From positions 3,872,501-3,936,500 of the forward strand of contig NZ_FNSM01000001.1 in the NCBI RefSeq assembly GCF_900105415.1: 64,000 nt of DNA, written 5' to 3'. Positions 9,164 through 18,885 of the stretch are shown in pieces. Both the position numbers and the translations under genes were made by a program. Positions within the stretch are counted from its first letter, which is position 1, and each line of letters opens with the position of its first letter. Under the pieces are notes generated by a model. That model was not told the origin of the DNA. It searched no databases and worked only from the letters and a program-made list of their open reading frames with translations. Source of the stretch: Streptomyces sp. TLI_105. GTDB lineage: Bacteria > Actinomycetota > Actinomycetes > Streptomycetales > Streptomycetaceae.

Positions 9164-12100
9164 CGCCCGTCCCGGCGGCCGGCCGGGCGGGTGCGAAGGG
9201 TTCGACGAGGTCGAGGACCTCGTCGAGGCCGAGGCCCGCGCCGGCCGCGCGGGCCGCCGCCAGGGCCGACGCGTCGAGCTCGACGAGCGCCCGGGCCGTC
9301 ACGGACTCGACGTCCTTCAGCTCGGGGACCGAGCGGGGCGTGTCCCGGCGCCAGTGGTCGACGGCGGCCAGGACCCGTACGGCGAGATCGGCCTCGCCCG
9401 CCTCGGCCAGGGCGATGGCGAGTCCCTCTCCCAGGCCGGTGGTGACGAAGTCCGCGCACTGCGCGGCCCGGGCGGTGCGGAGCGCGGTGACGGCCGTGGC
9501 GACGGCGGCCACGCCCCTGCCCTCGTACGCCTCGACGCGGGCGGCGAGTCCGGTCAGCGCCGCCTCGAAGTGCGGGGGCGGGGTGCCGAGCGCGACCGCG
9601 CGGCCCGCCTCCTCCAGCTGGGCGCGGGCCTCCGTGATGTCACGGTGGTGGAGGGCGAAGGCGGCGCGGAGGAAGCAGACGTACGTCTGGGTGTCCCGTA
9701 CGCGGTAGCGGTCGGCCTCCCGCGCGGCCTCGTCGAGGATCCGCTCGGCGTTCTCCAGGTCGCCGGTGCGGTAGGACAGTTCGGCCATGCGGGCGAGGAG
9801 GAAGGGGGCCTCGGCGTGGGCGCCGACCTCGCGGGCGAGACCGAGGGCCTCCTCGTACGCCTCGCCCGCCTCCTCGTGCCGGCCCCGCATCGTGTACGAC
9901 TCGGCCGCCGCGCTCGCGATCTGGGCCCCCATCCAGCGGTCGCCGACGCGTCGGGCGATGGAGCGGAGTTCGGCCAGGGCCTCGTCGACGCCGGGCATGC
10001 CGCCGGGCATGTCGACGACCATGTGCGTGCGGAACATGAGGCTGACGCCGAGCTCCCAGTCGCCGCCGTGGCGGCGGCAGTTGTCGACGGCGGTGTCGAG
10101 GAGGGCGCGGACCGCGGCCGGTTCCTCGGTGAGGTACGCGGTGAAGGGCCAGAGCAGGCCGGGGAAGCGGGCCGCCTCGGGGCCGGGGTCCGCGCCGAAC
10201 GCGTCGCGGACGCGCCGGACGAGCGCGAGGGTCTCCGGCTCCTGGAAGTCGCCCATCGTGTGGCTCTCGACCGCGAGGAAGAAGTGCAGCATGCGCAGGT
10301 GCATGCGGGGCCAGTGGCGGGGGTCGTCGGGGTCGGACGGGTCCTCGCCGAGGGCGATCGCGCGCTCGACCCAGGCCAGGCCCTCGGGGCGGTAGTTCCG
10401 CAGCCACCAGAACCAGCCCATGGCGAAGACGAGCCGGAGGGCGGCTGCCTCGTCGGGGTCGGCGAGGAGGGTGCGGTGGAGGGCGGCGCGGATGTTGTCG
10501 AGGTCGCGCTCGACGCGGTCGATCCAGGGGAGCTGCTCCGCCGAGCGGAGCCGGGGCTCGGCGGTCTCGGCGAGGGCGGTGAAGTGGGCGGTGTGGGTGG
10601 CTTCGGCGGCGGCGAGCAGCTCGGGGTCCTCGGCGGCGCGCTCGGTGGCGTACTCGTGGATGGTCTCCAGGAGCCGGTAGCGCATCTCGCCGTCCTCGGT
10701 GGGGGTGGCGACGACGAGGGACTTGTCGACCAGGGCGCCCAGGGAGTCGGCGGCGTGCGGGGAGAGGGCCTCGGCGGCGGCCAGGTCCCAGCCTCCGGCG
10801 AAGACCGACACCTGGCGGAGCAGGGTGCGCTCGGCCGGGTCGAGGAGGTCCCAGGACCAGTCGACGACGGCGCGGAGGGTCTGCTGGCGGGGCAGGACGG
10901 TCCGCGAGCCGGAGGTGAGGAGGAGGAAGCGGTCGTCGAGGCGGTCGGCTATCTGGCGCGGGGTGAGGAGGCGGAGGCGGGCGGCGGCCAGTTCGATGGC
11001 GAGGGGCAGGCCGTCGAGGCGGCGGCAGATCTCGTCGACGGCCTCGCCGCCGTCCCGGGCGAGGTCGAAGGAGGGGCGCACGGTGCGGGCCCGCTCGGCG
11101 AAGAGGCGGTGGGCGGGGTCGGGCGGGAGGGGCTCGACGGGGCGGACGGACTCGCCGGGGATGCCGAGGGGTTCCCGGCTGGTGGCGAGGATGCGCAGCT
11201 GCGGGCAGTGGGTGAGCAGGGTCTCGGCGAGGGCGGCGGCCGCGTCGATGACGTGCTCGCAGTTGTCGAGGACGAGGAGCAGCGGGCGGGGGGCCAGGTG
11301 CTCGACGAGGTGGGCGGTGGGGTCGTCCTGGAGCTGCGCCCCCTCGCGGGTGATCAGGTTGATCTCGCGGAGGCGGAGCGCGGAGAGGACGGCGCCGGGG
11401 ACGGCGCCGGGGTCGTCGAGCGGGGCGAGTTCGGCGATCCAGGCGGCGGGGCCGACGGCCCGGAGCGCGGCCTCCTCGGCGAGCCGCGTCTTGCCGGAGC
11501 CGCCGGGTCCGGTGAGCGTGACGAGCCGGGAGCGGGTCAGGTCCGCGTGGAGGGCGTCGAGTTCGGGCTCGCGTCCGACGAAGGAGGTGAGCCGGGGCCG
11601 GATGTTGCCGGTTTCGGCGGCTCGCTCCGGGGCGGGGGGCTCCGGGTTCTCGGGGGTGGCCGCGGGCGGGGCCGGAGTCCGGTCCTGGGCCGGGGCTCCG
11701 GTGAGGAGTTCGTGGTGGAGGGCGGTGAGCTCGGGGCCCGGGTCGGCGCCGAGGGCGGCGGCGAGGGTGCGGCGGGCCGACTCGTACGCGGTGAGGGCGT
11801 CGGCATGGCGGCCCTCGGCCCGCAGGGCGCGGATGAGGTGGGCGCGGAAGGCCTCGTCGTACGGGTACGTGGTGGTGAGCTCGGTCAGCTCCGGTACGAG
11901 GCCGTCGGTGGCGCCCCGGCGCAGATCGGCCTCGACGCGCTGTCGGAGCGCCGCGAGCCGCTGCGCCTCGGGCCGGACGCCCGCCGGGTCGGGCAGGTCG
12001 GCGAGGGCGGGGCCGCGGAAGAGGCCGAGGGCCTCGCGGAGGAGGGCGGCGGCGGTGTCGGGGTCGTCGGCGTCGAGGCGGGCGGCGCCGTCCCTGACCC

Positions 12101-12434
12101 GGCGCTGGAAGACGTACAGGTCGATGTCGTCGGGACCGGCGACGAGCCGGTAGCCGGGGCCGGGGGTGGAGGCGACGGCCTCCCGGCCGAGGATCCGGCG
12201 GAGGCGGCCGACGAGGGCCTGGAGGGCGGCGGGGGCGTCCTGCGGCGGGTCGTCCCCGTACACGTCGTCGGCGAGCTCGCCGACGGAGACGGCCCGTCCG
12301 CCGCGCAGCGCGAGCGCGGCGAGCAGCGCGCGCAGCCGGGCACCGCCGAGGGGCAGCGGGGTGCCGTCGGGCCGGAGGGCCTCGGTGGTGCCGAGGATGA
12401 GATACCGCACCGACCCATTGTGTCGGGCGCGCAT
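9150..12434 (-). CDS. AfsR/SARP-type regulator with NTPase and TPR domains
   Basis: A 1094-residue regulator. Residues 10-95 form an OmpR-like DNA-binding domain and about 100-245 the bacterial transcriptional activation domain typical of SARPs. An NB-ARC-like NTPase follows, with Walker A GPGGSGKT at 309-316 and Walker B LLLVLDNCEH. The C-terminal 450 residues are helical repeats of TPR type. Proteins of this layout (AfsR, LuxR-like ATPases) control secondary metabolism. The ATG at 12434 has GAGG about nine bases upstream; a GTG at 12410 is possible. No biosynthetic cluster adjoins it, so the targets are unknown. Confidence 0.88.
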   Translation of the reverse strand: MRARHNGSVRYLILGTTEALRPDGTPLPLGGARLRALLAALALRGGRAVSVGELADDVYGDDPPQDAPAALQALVGRLRRILGREAVASTPGPGYRLVAGPDDIDLYVFQRRVRDGAARLDADDPDTAAALLREALGLFRGPALADLPDPAGVRPEAQRLAALRQRVEADLRRGATDGLVPELTELTTTYPYDEAFRAHLIRALRAEGRHADALTAYESARRTLAAALGADPGPELTALHHELLTGAPAQDRTPAPPAATPENPEPPAPERAAETGNIRPRLTSFVGREPELDALHADLTRSRLVTLTGPGGSGKTRLAEEAALRAVGPAAWIAELAPLDDPGAVPGAVLSALRLREINLITREGAQLQDDPTAHLVEHLAPRPLLLVLDNCEHVIDAAAALAETLLTHCPQLRILATSREPLGIPGESVRPVEPLPPDPAHRLFAERARTVRPSFDLARDGGEAVDEICRRLDGLPLAIELAAARLRLLTPRQIADRLDDRFLLLTSGSRTVLPRQQTLRAVVDWSWDLLDPAERTLLRQVSVFAGGWDLAAAEALSPHAADSLGALVDKSLVVATPTEDGEMRYRLLETIHEYATERAAEDPELLAAAEATHTAHFTALAETAEPRLRSAEQLPWIDRVERDLDNIRAALHRTLLADPDEAAALRLVFAMGWFWWLRNYRPEGLAWVERAIALGEDPSDPDDPRHWPRMHLRMLHFFLAVESHTMGDFQEPETLALVRRVRDAFGADPGPEAARFPGLLWPFTAYLTEEPAAVRALLDTAVDNCRRHGGDWELGVSLMFRTHMVVDMPGGMPGVDEALAELRSIARRVGDRWMGAQIASAAAESYTMRGRHEEAGEAYEEALGLAREVGAHAEAPFLLARMAELSYRTGDLENAERILDEAAREADRYRVRDTQTYVCFLRAAFALHHRDITEARAQLEEAGRAVALGTPPPHFEAALTGLAARVEAYEGRGVAAVATAVTALRTARAAQCADFVTTGLGEGLAIALAEAGEADLAVRVLAAVDHWRRDTPRSVPELKDVESVTARALVELDASALAAARAAGAGLGLDEVLDLVEPFAPARPAAGTGVRSS

Positions 12435-12468
12435 GACGTGCGCCTCGGGGTTTACCCCGGTGGGTCTC

Positions 12469-13065
12469 CTAGAAGGCGCCGGTGTCCAGGTCGAAGCCGA
12501 GAGGGTGGGGAAGCGGGACGACCGTCCCCAGTTTGTGGATGTGCTTGTGGGCGAAGTCGTCCCCGACGGGCTCGGAGCAGACCACGGCCTCGCCCGCCTC
12601 GCGGTCGATGAGCAGATAGAGGGGGATGCCGGCGCGGGCGTAGGCCCGGATCTTCTGGACGCGGTCGCGGCGCGCGGTGGAGGAGGACGTCACCTCGGCG
12701 ACGAGGAGGACGGGGTCGGGGGCGTGCCATTCCTGCTGGTCGTCGAAGCTGCCCTTCGGGGCGATGACGAGGTCGGGGATGACCCTGACCCCGTCGGTCG
12801 TACCGGGCAGGCTGAGACCGATACCCGTGTAGCGCCCGACCCCCTTGTCGTGGTCTCGGACCTGACCGTTCAGCTCCGAGACGATCTCCTCGTGCTCGCC
12901 GTTGGCCGGAGGTACCACGCAGATCTCCCCTTCGATCAGCTCCACGCGCCACCCCTTGGGAGCCAGCGCACTGAACAGCTCGAAGGCCTCCTGGACACTC
13001 GCACCCTCACGCTCGGGCATGCCCTCGGAGAACACGTCTTCCGGAACCGGCAGGGGCATCGCCAT
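12469..13065 (-). CDS. Uma2 family (DUF820) putative nuclease-fold protein
   Basis: The 198-residue protein shows the Uma2 pattern: VELIEGEICVVPPANGEHEEIV, then VRVIPDLVIAP, LLVAEVTSSSTARRDRVQKIRAYARAGIPLYLLID. The D/E-x-K residues in those strands match a PD-(D/E)XK nuclease-like fold. The family is hugely expanded in actinomycetes and cyanobacteria, and its substrate is unknown. A strong AAGGAGGT sits just before the ATG. It stands alone between two same-strand genes. Confidence 0.87.
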   Translation of the reverse strand: MAMPLPVPEDVFSEGMPEREGASVQEAFELFSALAPKGWRVELIEGEICVVPPANGEHEEIVSELNGQVRDHDKGVGRYTGIGLSLPGTTDGVRVIPDLVIAPKGSFDDQQEWHAPDPVLLVAEVTSSSTARRDRVQKIRAYARAGIPLYLLIDREAGEAVVCSEPVGDDFAHKHIHKLGTVVPLPHPLGFDLDTGAF

Positions 13066-13181
13066 GCTGGACCTCCTTCGCTCGGTGCGACGCCCTCAGC
13101 TTAGGGCGGGCAGCGCGGCGCGGTCCGGAACGCGTTCACTCGAACGAGCTTGCTGTGACGTTTCGCCCGCTCGGCGGAACC

Positions 13182-15410
13182 TCACGCCGGCAGCGACCGC
13201 CTGGAGGCCGGGATCAGCGGCCCCTGGGCCGCGCGGGGGGCCCGGGGGGCCGTGGTGTCGGTCCAGCAGGAGCCCCTGCGGGCGAGGAGGCGGCGGAGCC
13301 AGAGTTCGGTGGAGACGAGGTCGGCGAGGCCGTCGAGGGGGACGGGGGCGCCGTCGGCCGCCGCGCGCAGCGCCTTGCGGACGACACGGGCCTCGATCAG
13401 GCCCGCGTCCGCGAGGAGCGGCGCGTCGAAGAGGGCGAGGAGCTGTGGGAGCGCGGCGCGCAGGCCCGCGCGCGTGGCGGCGGCCGGGACGGCCGGGTGG
13501 GGGGCGCCCCAGCCGGCGGGGACGTCGTGGACGCCGGCGCCGGAGAGGACCGTGCGCAGGACGCCGGCCCGGGCGTCCGGCTGGACCCGGAGCGATTCGG
13601 GGAGGTCGCGGCAGGCCCGTACGACCTGGTTGTCGAGGAAGGGGGCGTGCAGCCGCTGGCCCCGGATCTCCGCGGCCTGTTCCAGGACCCGGTGGTCGGC
13701 CGCCGCGCGGGCGAGGGCGGCACGCGCGCGTGCCTCACCGGGGCGCTGGACGGAGGTCGGGAGCGTCGCCGCCCGGTTCAGGCGAACCGATACTTCAGCC
13801 AGTGCCTCCCCCGTCAGCCAGCGCGCCGCCGGGCCCGGCCGCGACCAGGTCAGGGCGGAGAGCGAGGCCTCCAGCGGCCCGGAGCCGTCCGGGGCCGTGC
13901 GGTTCGCCTCCAGGACCCGCCGGGCCGCCGCCTCGAGACCCGTCCGGTACGGGGTGCGGGCCAGCTTCCGCGCCGCCCGGTAGACGGTCAGCGGCACCAG
14001 GAACGCTCCCGCCGACGGCCCCGAGGCCTTGGCGAGCGCCGTCACCGGGCGCACCAGGGAGCGGCGCCTGCGGTCCATCAGGAGGTCGGCGAGGCGCGCC
14101 GGGTGCGCGTCCAGGACCTGCTTGGCGCCCATGCCGGTGAAGTGGTCGGCGCTGCCGCCCGCGAGCCGCCTGCGGTGCCGCTCGGCCGTGACGAGCGCGG
14201 GCCCCGGCTCGTCGGTGAGCGGTCCGTCGAGCGCCGCGTACGGAAGGGCCTCCTCGCCGCCCGCGACGACGACGTGGTGCAGACGGGGGTCGGCGGCGAT
14301 CGCGCGGGCCCGTTCCAGCTCCGCCGTGCGGCGCGCGCCGGCCCGGGTCGCCAGGTCGTTGAAGGTGACGGCGAGCAGCCGCTCCCCCGCGCCCGTGCCC
14401 TGGCCGGTGATCGTGCCCGGCACCCCCGGGAGGCCCGCCGCGAGCAGGGCGAGCGTGCCGGAGGCGCTGCCGCCGGACAGGTCGGCGCCGATGCCGGGCG
14501 CGGGGCCCGCGCCCCGGGCGGCGCGCCGGTCGGCGGGGCCCATGCCGGGGACCGGGCCCGGGTCGGGGAGCGGCGTCTCGGGGGCGTGCCGGGGGGCGGT
14601 GAGCCGGGCGCGTACGGCCTCGACGAGGGCGTCCCGCACCCCTTCGACGGCCTGCCGGGGGTCGGTCTCGGGCGCCGCGACGGCGAGCGAGGCCACCTGC
14701 TCGTAGCCGGTGATCTCGCGCGAGCCCTCCCGCAGGATCAGCGCGTGGCCGGGCGGCACCCGCCGCACGCCCTCGTACGGGGTGGAGTCGCGCAGGGCCT
14801 CCGGGGTCTCGGGGCAGGCGAGCAGGGCGGCGAGATGGCCGATGTCGAGCTGGGCCTCGACGAGGTCGGCGAGCGGCAGGGCGGCGGTGGCGTACGCGGT
14901 GCCGCCCGCCCACGGGGTGTGGAACACCGGCCGGGCGCCCGCGAGGTCGCCGGTGACGGTGACACGGCGGCCTGCCCTCACGACGGCGGTGTAGCTGCCG
15001 GGCCAGGCGGTCAGGTGCCGCAGCGCGCCCCCGCGCGCGGTGAGCAGGCCGATCCGCAGCTGCTCGTCGCTCGCTGCGCAGCAGCCGAGGACGGCGAGGC
15101 GGGTGTGGTCGTCGACGGCCACCACGCGGACCTCGTCGGGGCGCCAGTCGCCGACCGCCCAAAGCGGGTCGGGGCCGCCCCACAGGAGTTGTGCGCCCAC
15201 CGGTTGCACCGTGCGCCCCTCGGCCGCGGGGCCGGTGCCGGAGCCGTACGGGGAGCCCGGGTCGTATCCGGGGTCGTACGGGGAGCCGGAGGCGGGTCCC
15301 GAGCCGGGGGCGCGCCCGGAGCCGTACGCGCCGTGCACCGTCCCCGCCCTGCCCGCCGCGGTCGTTGCGAAGCTCGCGGCGACACTGCTCCAGCCCACCA
15401 GCCATCGCAT
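13182..15410 (-). CDS. Asparagine-synthase-related protein, degenerate active site
   Basis: A 742-residue relative of class B asparagine synthetase. Residues about 80-230 resemble the Ntn glutaminase half (YEGVRRVPPGHALIL), and the remainder is an ATP-pyrophosphatase-like domain (FNDLATRAGARRTAELERARAIA). The N-terminus begins MRWLVGWSS, so the catalytic Cys2 is missing. The ATP loop reads LSGGSASGT instead of SGGxDS, so the usual Asp-Ser is lost. It is therefore unlikely to make asparagine; a lasso-cyclase-like or regulatory role is possible. The start at 15410 is set by GGAGG six bases upstream. Residues about 30-75 are a Gly/Pro/Ser-rich linker. Confidence 0.75.
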   Translation of the reverse strand: MRWLVGWSSVAASFATTAAGRAGTVHGAYGSGRAPGSGPASGSPYDPGYDPGSPYGSGTGPAAEGRTVQPVGAQLLWGGPDPLWAVGDWRPDEVRVVAVDDHTRLAVLGCCAASDEQLRIGLLTARGGALRHLTAWPGSYTAVVRAGRRVTVTGDLAGARPVFHTPWAGGTAYATAALPLADLVEAQLDIGHLAALLACPETPEALRDSTPYEGVRRVPPGHALILREGSREITGYEQVASLAVAAPETDPRQAVEGVRDALVEAVRARLTAPRHAPETPLPDPGPVPGMGPADRRAARGAGPAPGIGADLSGGSASGTLALLAAGLPGVPGTITGQGTGAGERLLAVTFNDLATRAGARRTAELERARAIAADPRLHHVVVAGGEEALPYAALDGPLTDEPGPALVTAERHRRRLAGGSADHFTGMGAKQVLDAHPARLADLLMDRRRRSLVRPVTALAKASGPSAGAFLVPLTVYRAARKLARTPYRTGLEAAARRVLEANRTAPDGSGPLEASLSALTWSRPGPAARWLTGEALAEVSVRLNRAATLPTSVQRPGEARARAALARAAADHRVLEQAAEIRGQRLHAPFLDNQVVRACRDLPESLRVQPDARAGVLRTVLSGAGVHDVPAGWGAPHPAVPAAATRAGLRAALPQLLALFDAPLLADAGLIEARVVRKALRAAADGAPVPLDGLADLVSTELWLRRLLARRGSCWTDTTAPRAPRAAQGPLIPASRRSLPA

Positions 15411-15972
15411 CGGCGCCTCCACATCCGTTTCGGTGGAGGACATGCTGCCACGACAACGGCGCACGGGGCGGGGTCCGGGTGCACGCGCGCCAAAGCCGAA
15501 TGCGCCCCTGGCATGGGCCAGTTGACCTTCGGCAGGGCACCGGCGTCATTCGGCCAAATATCGATCCCCGATGGATGTTTCGGCGGGCGCCCGGGCACAA
15601 GGCCGGCCACCGGCTGTCCGGGAGGCGCTCCCGCCCCCCGGCGCCGTCCGCCGCCCGCGGGGAATGGGGCGGCGGTGTCCCCCAGCCCACTGGTCCGGGA
15701 CACCGTCCCCGGCCGAGCGGGCCGACCCACGCGGTACTCATGGAAGCGCTCCCCCACCGGCCGGACGAGAGCGCACGGCCGGGCGCACGGCCACACGGCG
15801 GGGGCACGAGCCGCCGCGCCGGGGCCGTCCGTCGCACGTTCACACAACAATCTCGCCATACGGAACACCGCCCCTTAACGGTGGGGATGCGGCGAACTAC
15901 GCTGTGTTTACGAATGCCGCACGCCTATGCCCGGCGTCGTGGCGGCCGTCTGTGTTGTCGAGGGGTGGCGTC
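15411..15972. other. Divergent intergenic region (562 bp)
   Basis: It separates the asparagine-synthase-like gene from the NsdA-like regulator. No convincing gene is present. A promoter facing right is visible at its far end; the left-facing promoter could not be placed. The middle (about 15600-15800) is very GC-rich and without obvious signals. Confidence 0.5.
15875..15903 (+). promoter_or_regulatory. Promoter of the NsdA-like gene
   Basis: TTAACG at 15875-15880 and TACGCT at 15898-15903 are separated by 17 bp, matching a vegetative-type Streptomyces promoter. Transcription would start near 15910, giving a leader of about 60 nt before the ATG at 15973. Confidence 0.45.
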
Positions 15973-17427
15973 ATGTCCAGGGAGCAACGCGGGCCGAACG
16001 AAAAGCTCGGCACGGTTCTCGCCCTCGCGGGAATCAGCAACGCCGGGCTCGCCCGGCGCGTCAACGACCTCGGTGCGCAGCGGGGACTGACGCTTCGTTA
16101 CGACAAGACCTCGGTCGCCCGATGGGTGTCCAAGGGCATGGTGCCGCAAGGCGCCGCCCCGCACCTGATCGCCGCCGCGATCGGGCAGAAGCTGGGCCGG
16201 CCCGTGCCGCTGCACGAGATCGGCCTCGCGGACGCCGACCCGGCGCCCGAGGTCGGGCTCGCCTTCCCGCGCGACGTCGGCGAGGCGGTCCGCTCGGCCA
16301 CCGACCTGTACCGCCTGGACCTCGCCGGGCGGCGGGCCGGCGGGGGCGGCATCTGGCAGTCGCTCGCCGGGTCCTTCTCCGTCAGCGCGTACGCGACGCC
16401 CACCTCCCGCTGGCTGATAACCCCCGCCGACCCGTCGGTGGAGCGCGAGGCCCCCCGCCCCGGCGCGGGCGCCGGCCTCGCCGCGGCGGGCACGGCGGCC
16501 GGGGAGCACGCGCGCGTGGGCCACAGCGACGTCGCCAAGCTCCGCGAGGCCGCCGAGGACGCGCGGCGCTGGGACTCCAAGTACGGCGGCGGGGACTGGC
16601 GTTCGTCGATGGTGCCCGAGTGCTTACGCGTGGACGCGGCCCCGCTGCTGCTCGGCTCGTACTCGGACGAGGTCGGCCGGAACCTGTTCGGCGCGACGGC
16701 CGAGCTCACCCGGCTCGCCGGCTGGATGGCCTTCGACACCGGGCAGCAGGAGGCCGCCCAGCGCTACTACATCCAGGCCCTGCGGCTCGCCCGCGCCGCC
16801 GCCGACGTGCCCCTCGGCGGATACGTCCTCGCCTCCATGTCCCTCCAGGCCACCTACCGGGGCTTCGCCGAGGAGGGCGTCGACCTCGCCCAGGCCGCGC
16901 TCGAACGGAACCGGGGGCTCGCCACCGCCCGCACCATGTCCTTCTTCCGGCTCGTCGAGGCCCGCGCGCACGCCAAGGCCCGCGACGGAGCCGCCGCCGC
17001 GGCCGCCCTCAAGTCCGCCGAGGGCTGGCTCGAACGCTCGCGGGAGGGCGACGCCGACCCGACCTGGCTCGGCTTCTACTCGTACGACCGGTTCTGCGCC
17101 GACGCCGCCGAGTGCTACCGGGACCTGCGGATGCCGCGCGAGGTGCGGCGCTTCACCGAGCAGGCGCTGTCCCGGCCGACGGAGGAGTTCGTCCGCTCGC
17201 ACGGGCTGCGGCTCGTCGTCTCCGCCGTCGCCGAACTGGAGTCGGGCAACCTGGACGCGGCCTGCGCGGCGGGCACGCGCGCGGTGGAGGTGGCGGGACG
17301 GATCTCCTCGGCGCGGACGACCGAGTACGTACGGGACCTGCTGCACCGGCTCGAACCGTACGGGGACGAGCCGCGCGTCATGGAACTCCGCGAGCGGGCC
17401 CGGCCGCTGCTCGTCGCTCCGGCGTGA
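15973..17427 (+). CDS. NsdA/NsdB-like sporulation-associated regulator with TPR repeats
   Basis: A 484-residue protein. The first 75 residues form a helix-turn-helix-like segment ([18 protein letters not shown]...[21 protein letters not shown]), and from about residue 235 on there are helical TPR-like repeats. NsdA-type proteins repress antibiotic production and sporulation in S. coelicolor, and annotations of this family often read sporulation-associated protein. The ATG follows GAGGGG. Codon 218 (16624-16626) is TTA, the rare leucine codon read by the bldA tRNA, so translation should be developmentally limited. Confidence 0.8.
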   Translation: MSREQRGPNEKLGTVLALAGISNAGLARRVNDLGAQRGLTLRYDKTSVARWVSKGMVPQGAAPHLIAAAIGQKLGRPVPLHEIGLADADPAPEVGLAFPRDVGEAVRSATDLYRLDLAGRRAGGGGIWQSLAGSFSVSAYATPTSRWLITPADPSVEREAPRPGAGAGLAAAGTAAGEHARVGHSDVAKLREAAEDARRWDSKYGGGDWRSSMVPECLRVDAAPLLLGSYSDEVGRNLFGATAELTRLAGWMAFDTGQQEAAQRYYIQALRLARAAADVPLGGYVLASMSLQATYRGFAEEGVDLAQAALERNRGLATARTMSFFRLVEARAHAKARDGAAAAAALKSAEGWLERSREGDADPTWLGFYSYDRFCADAAECYRDLRMPREVRRFTEQALSRPTEEFVRSHGLRLVVSAVAELESGNLDAACAAGTRAVEVAGRISSARTTEYVRDLLHRLEPYGDEPRVMELRERARPLLVAPA

Positions 17428-17521
17428 GGGGCGGCCCCGGGGTGACGTGCATCCCACGAGGTGGGCGTTTAGCCGCGTTGTCAGTGGGCCAGTGCACTAT
17501 CGGGGACGGGAGGTGGCGCTG

Positions 17522-18706
17522 GTGTTTGACTGTGACGTGCTGGTGATCGGCGGCGGGATCGTCGGTCTGTCGACGGCGTACGCCCTGACGCGCGCCGCCC
17601 CCGGCACCCGGGTCACGGTCCTGGAGAAGGAGCACGCCCTCGCGCGCCACCAGACCGGACGCAACAGCGGGGTGATCCACAGCGGGATCTACTACCGTCC
17701 CGGGTCGCTCAAGGCACGGTTCGCGGTCCAGGGCGCGGCCGAAATGGTCAAGTTCTGCGCGGAGTGGGGCATTCCGTACGAAGTGACGGGGAAGCTCATC
17801 GTCGCCACCTCCCGCGAGGAGCTGCCCCGGCTGCACGCGCTCGTGCAGCGCGGCAGGGAGAACGGCATCCCCGTGCGCGAGCTCGGCCCGGCGCAGATCA
17901 GCGAGTACGAGCCGCGGGTGCGGGGCCTCGCCGCGATCCACGTCGGCACGACCGGCATCTGCGACTACGGGGCGGTGACGGAGCGGCTCGCCGAGTCCTC
18001 GGGCGCGCGGATCCTGTACGGCGCGGAGGTCGCCGTCATCGACCGGCGGCCGTTCGGAGTGGCCGTGCGAACCGCCGACGGGCGCGTGGTGCGGGCCAAG
18101 GTCCTGGTCAACTGCGCAGGGCTGCACTGCGACCGGATCGCGCGGCTCGCGGGCGACGACCCCGGCATGCGGATCGTCCCCTTCCGAGGGGAGTACTACG
18201 AGCTCACGGACCCCTCGCTCGTGCGGGGCCTCGTCTATCCGGTGCCGGACCCCGCCTTCCCCTTCCTCGGGGTGCACCTGACCCGGGGCATCGACGGCGG
18301 CGTCCACATCGGGCCGAACGCCGTCCCGGCCCTCGCGAAGGAGGGATACGGCTGGTCCGTGGTCCGCCCGCGCGAACTGGGCGCCACCCTGGCGTGGCCC
18401 GGCTCGTGGGCGATCGCCCGCGAGCACTGGCGGTACGGAGCGGGCGAACTGCACCGGTCGCTCTCGAAGCGGGCCTTCACCGAGGCCGTGCGGCGGCTGC
18501 TGCCGATCGTCGAGGAGTCCGACCTGCGGCGGGCCGCGCCGGGGGTGCGGGCGCAGGCGGTGCTGCGGGACGGGACGCTCGTCGACGACTTCCTGATCCG
18601 CGAGGCGCCTCGGACGGTCCACGTGCTGAACGCGCCTTCGCCTGCGGCTACGGCTTCGCTGCCGATCGGCCGCGAGGTGGCGACCCGAGCCTTGGCCCGC
18701 CTGTAA
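17522..18706 (+). CDS. lhgO: L-2-hydroxyglutarate oxidase
   Basis: A 394-residue FAD oxidase of the DAO/LhgO family. The N-terminal FDCDVLVIGGGIVGLSTAYAL is the FAD-binding fold, and GRNSGVIHSGIYYRPGSLKA is the signature of L-2-hydroxyglutarate oxidases. It should oxidise L-2-hydroxyglutarate, a by-product of malate dehydrogenase, to 2-oxoglutarate. The GTG at 17522 follows GGGAGG and puts the nucleotide-binding strand at the N-terminus; the upstream frame back to 17447 is probably leader. Confidence 0.87.
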   Translation: MFDCDVLVIGGGIVGLSTAYALTRAAPGTRVTVLEKEHALARHQTGRNSGVIHSGIYYRPGSLKARFAVQGAAEMVKFCAEWGIPYEVTGKLIVATSREELPRLHALVQRGRENGIPVRELGPAQISEYEPRVRGLAAIHVGTTGICDYGAVTERLAESSGARILYGAEVAVIDRRPFGVAVRTADGRVVRAKVLVNCAGLHCDRIARLAGDDPGMRIVPFRGEYYELTDPSLVRGLVYPVPDPAFPFLGVHLTRGIDGGVHIGPNAVPALAKEGYGWSVVRPRELGATLAWPGSWAIAREHWRYGAGELHRSLSKRAFTEAVRRLLPIVEESDLRRAAPGVRAQAVLRDGTLVDDFLIREAPRTVHVLNAPSPAATASLPIGREVATRALARL

Positions 18707-18869
18707 CCCACGGGCGGGGGCGGGGAACCGCCCGCCGGGCGCGGCCCGCACGGGGGCGCCGCCCAGCGGGCACGCGGCCCACACGGGCGGGAGCGGTGGC
18801 ATCCAGCGGGTGCGGGTCCGGGCCAAGCGCCGCCCTTCAGGTGCGGAGGCCCTTCGTTCGGTCCCGCCG

Positions 18870-18875
18870 TAGAAT
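18870..18875 (+). promoter_or_regulatory. -10 element of a near-leaderless trmB promoter
   Basis: TAGAAT ends ten bases before the GTG start of trmB, so the transcript would begin within a few bases of the start codon. No good -35 hexamer was found and there is no Shine-Dalgarno sequence, which agrees with a leaderless or near-leaderless mRNA. Confidence 0.4.
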
Positions 18876-18885
18876 CGGCCGCATT

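Noticed and set aside
13182..15410. Lasso-peptide biosynthetic cluster
   Set aside because: The asparagine-synthase-like protein is present, but no precursor peptide, RRE protein or B2 leader peptidase is encoded nearby, and its active-site loop is degenerate.
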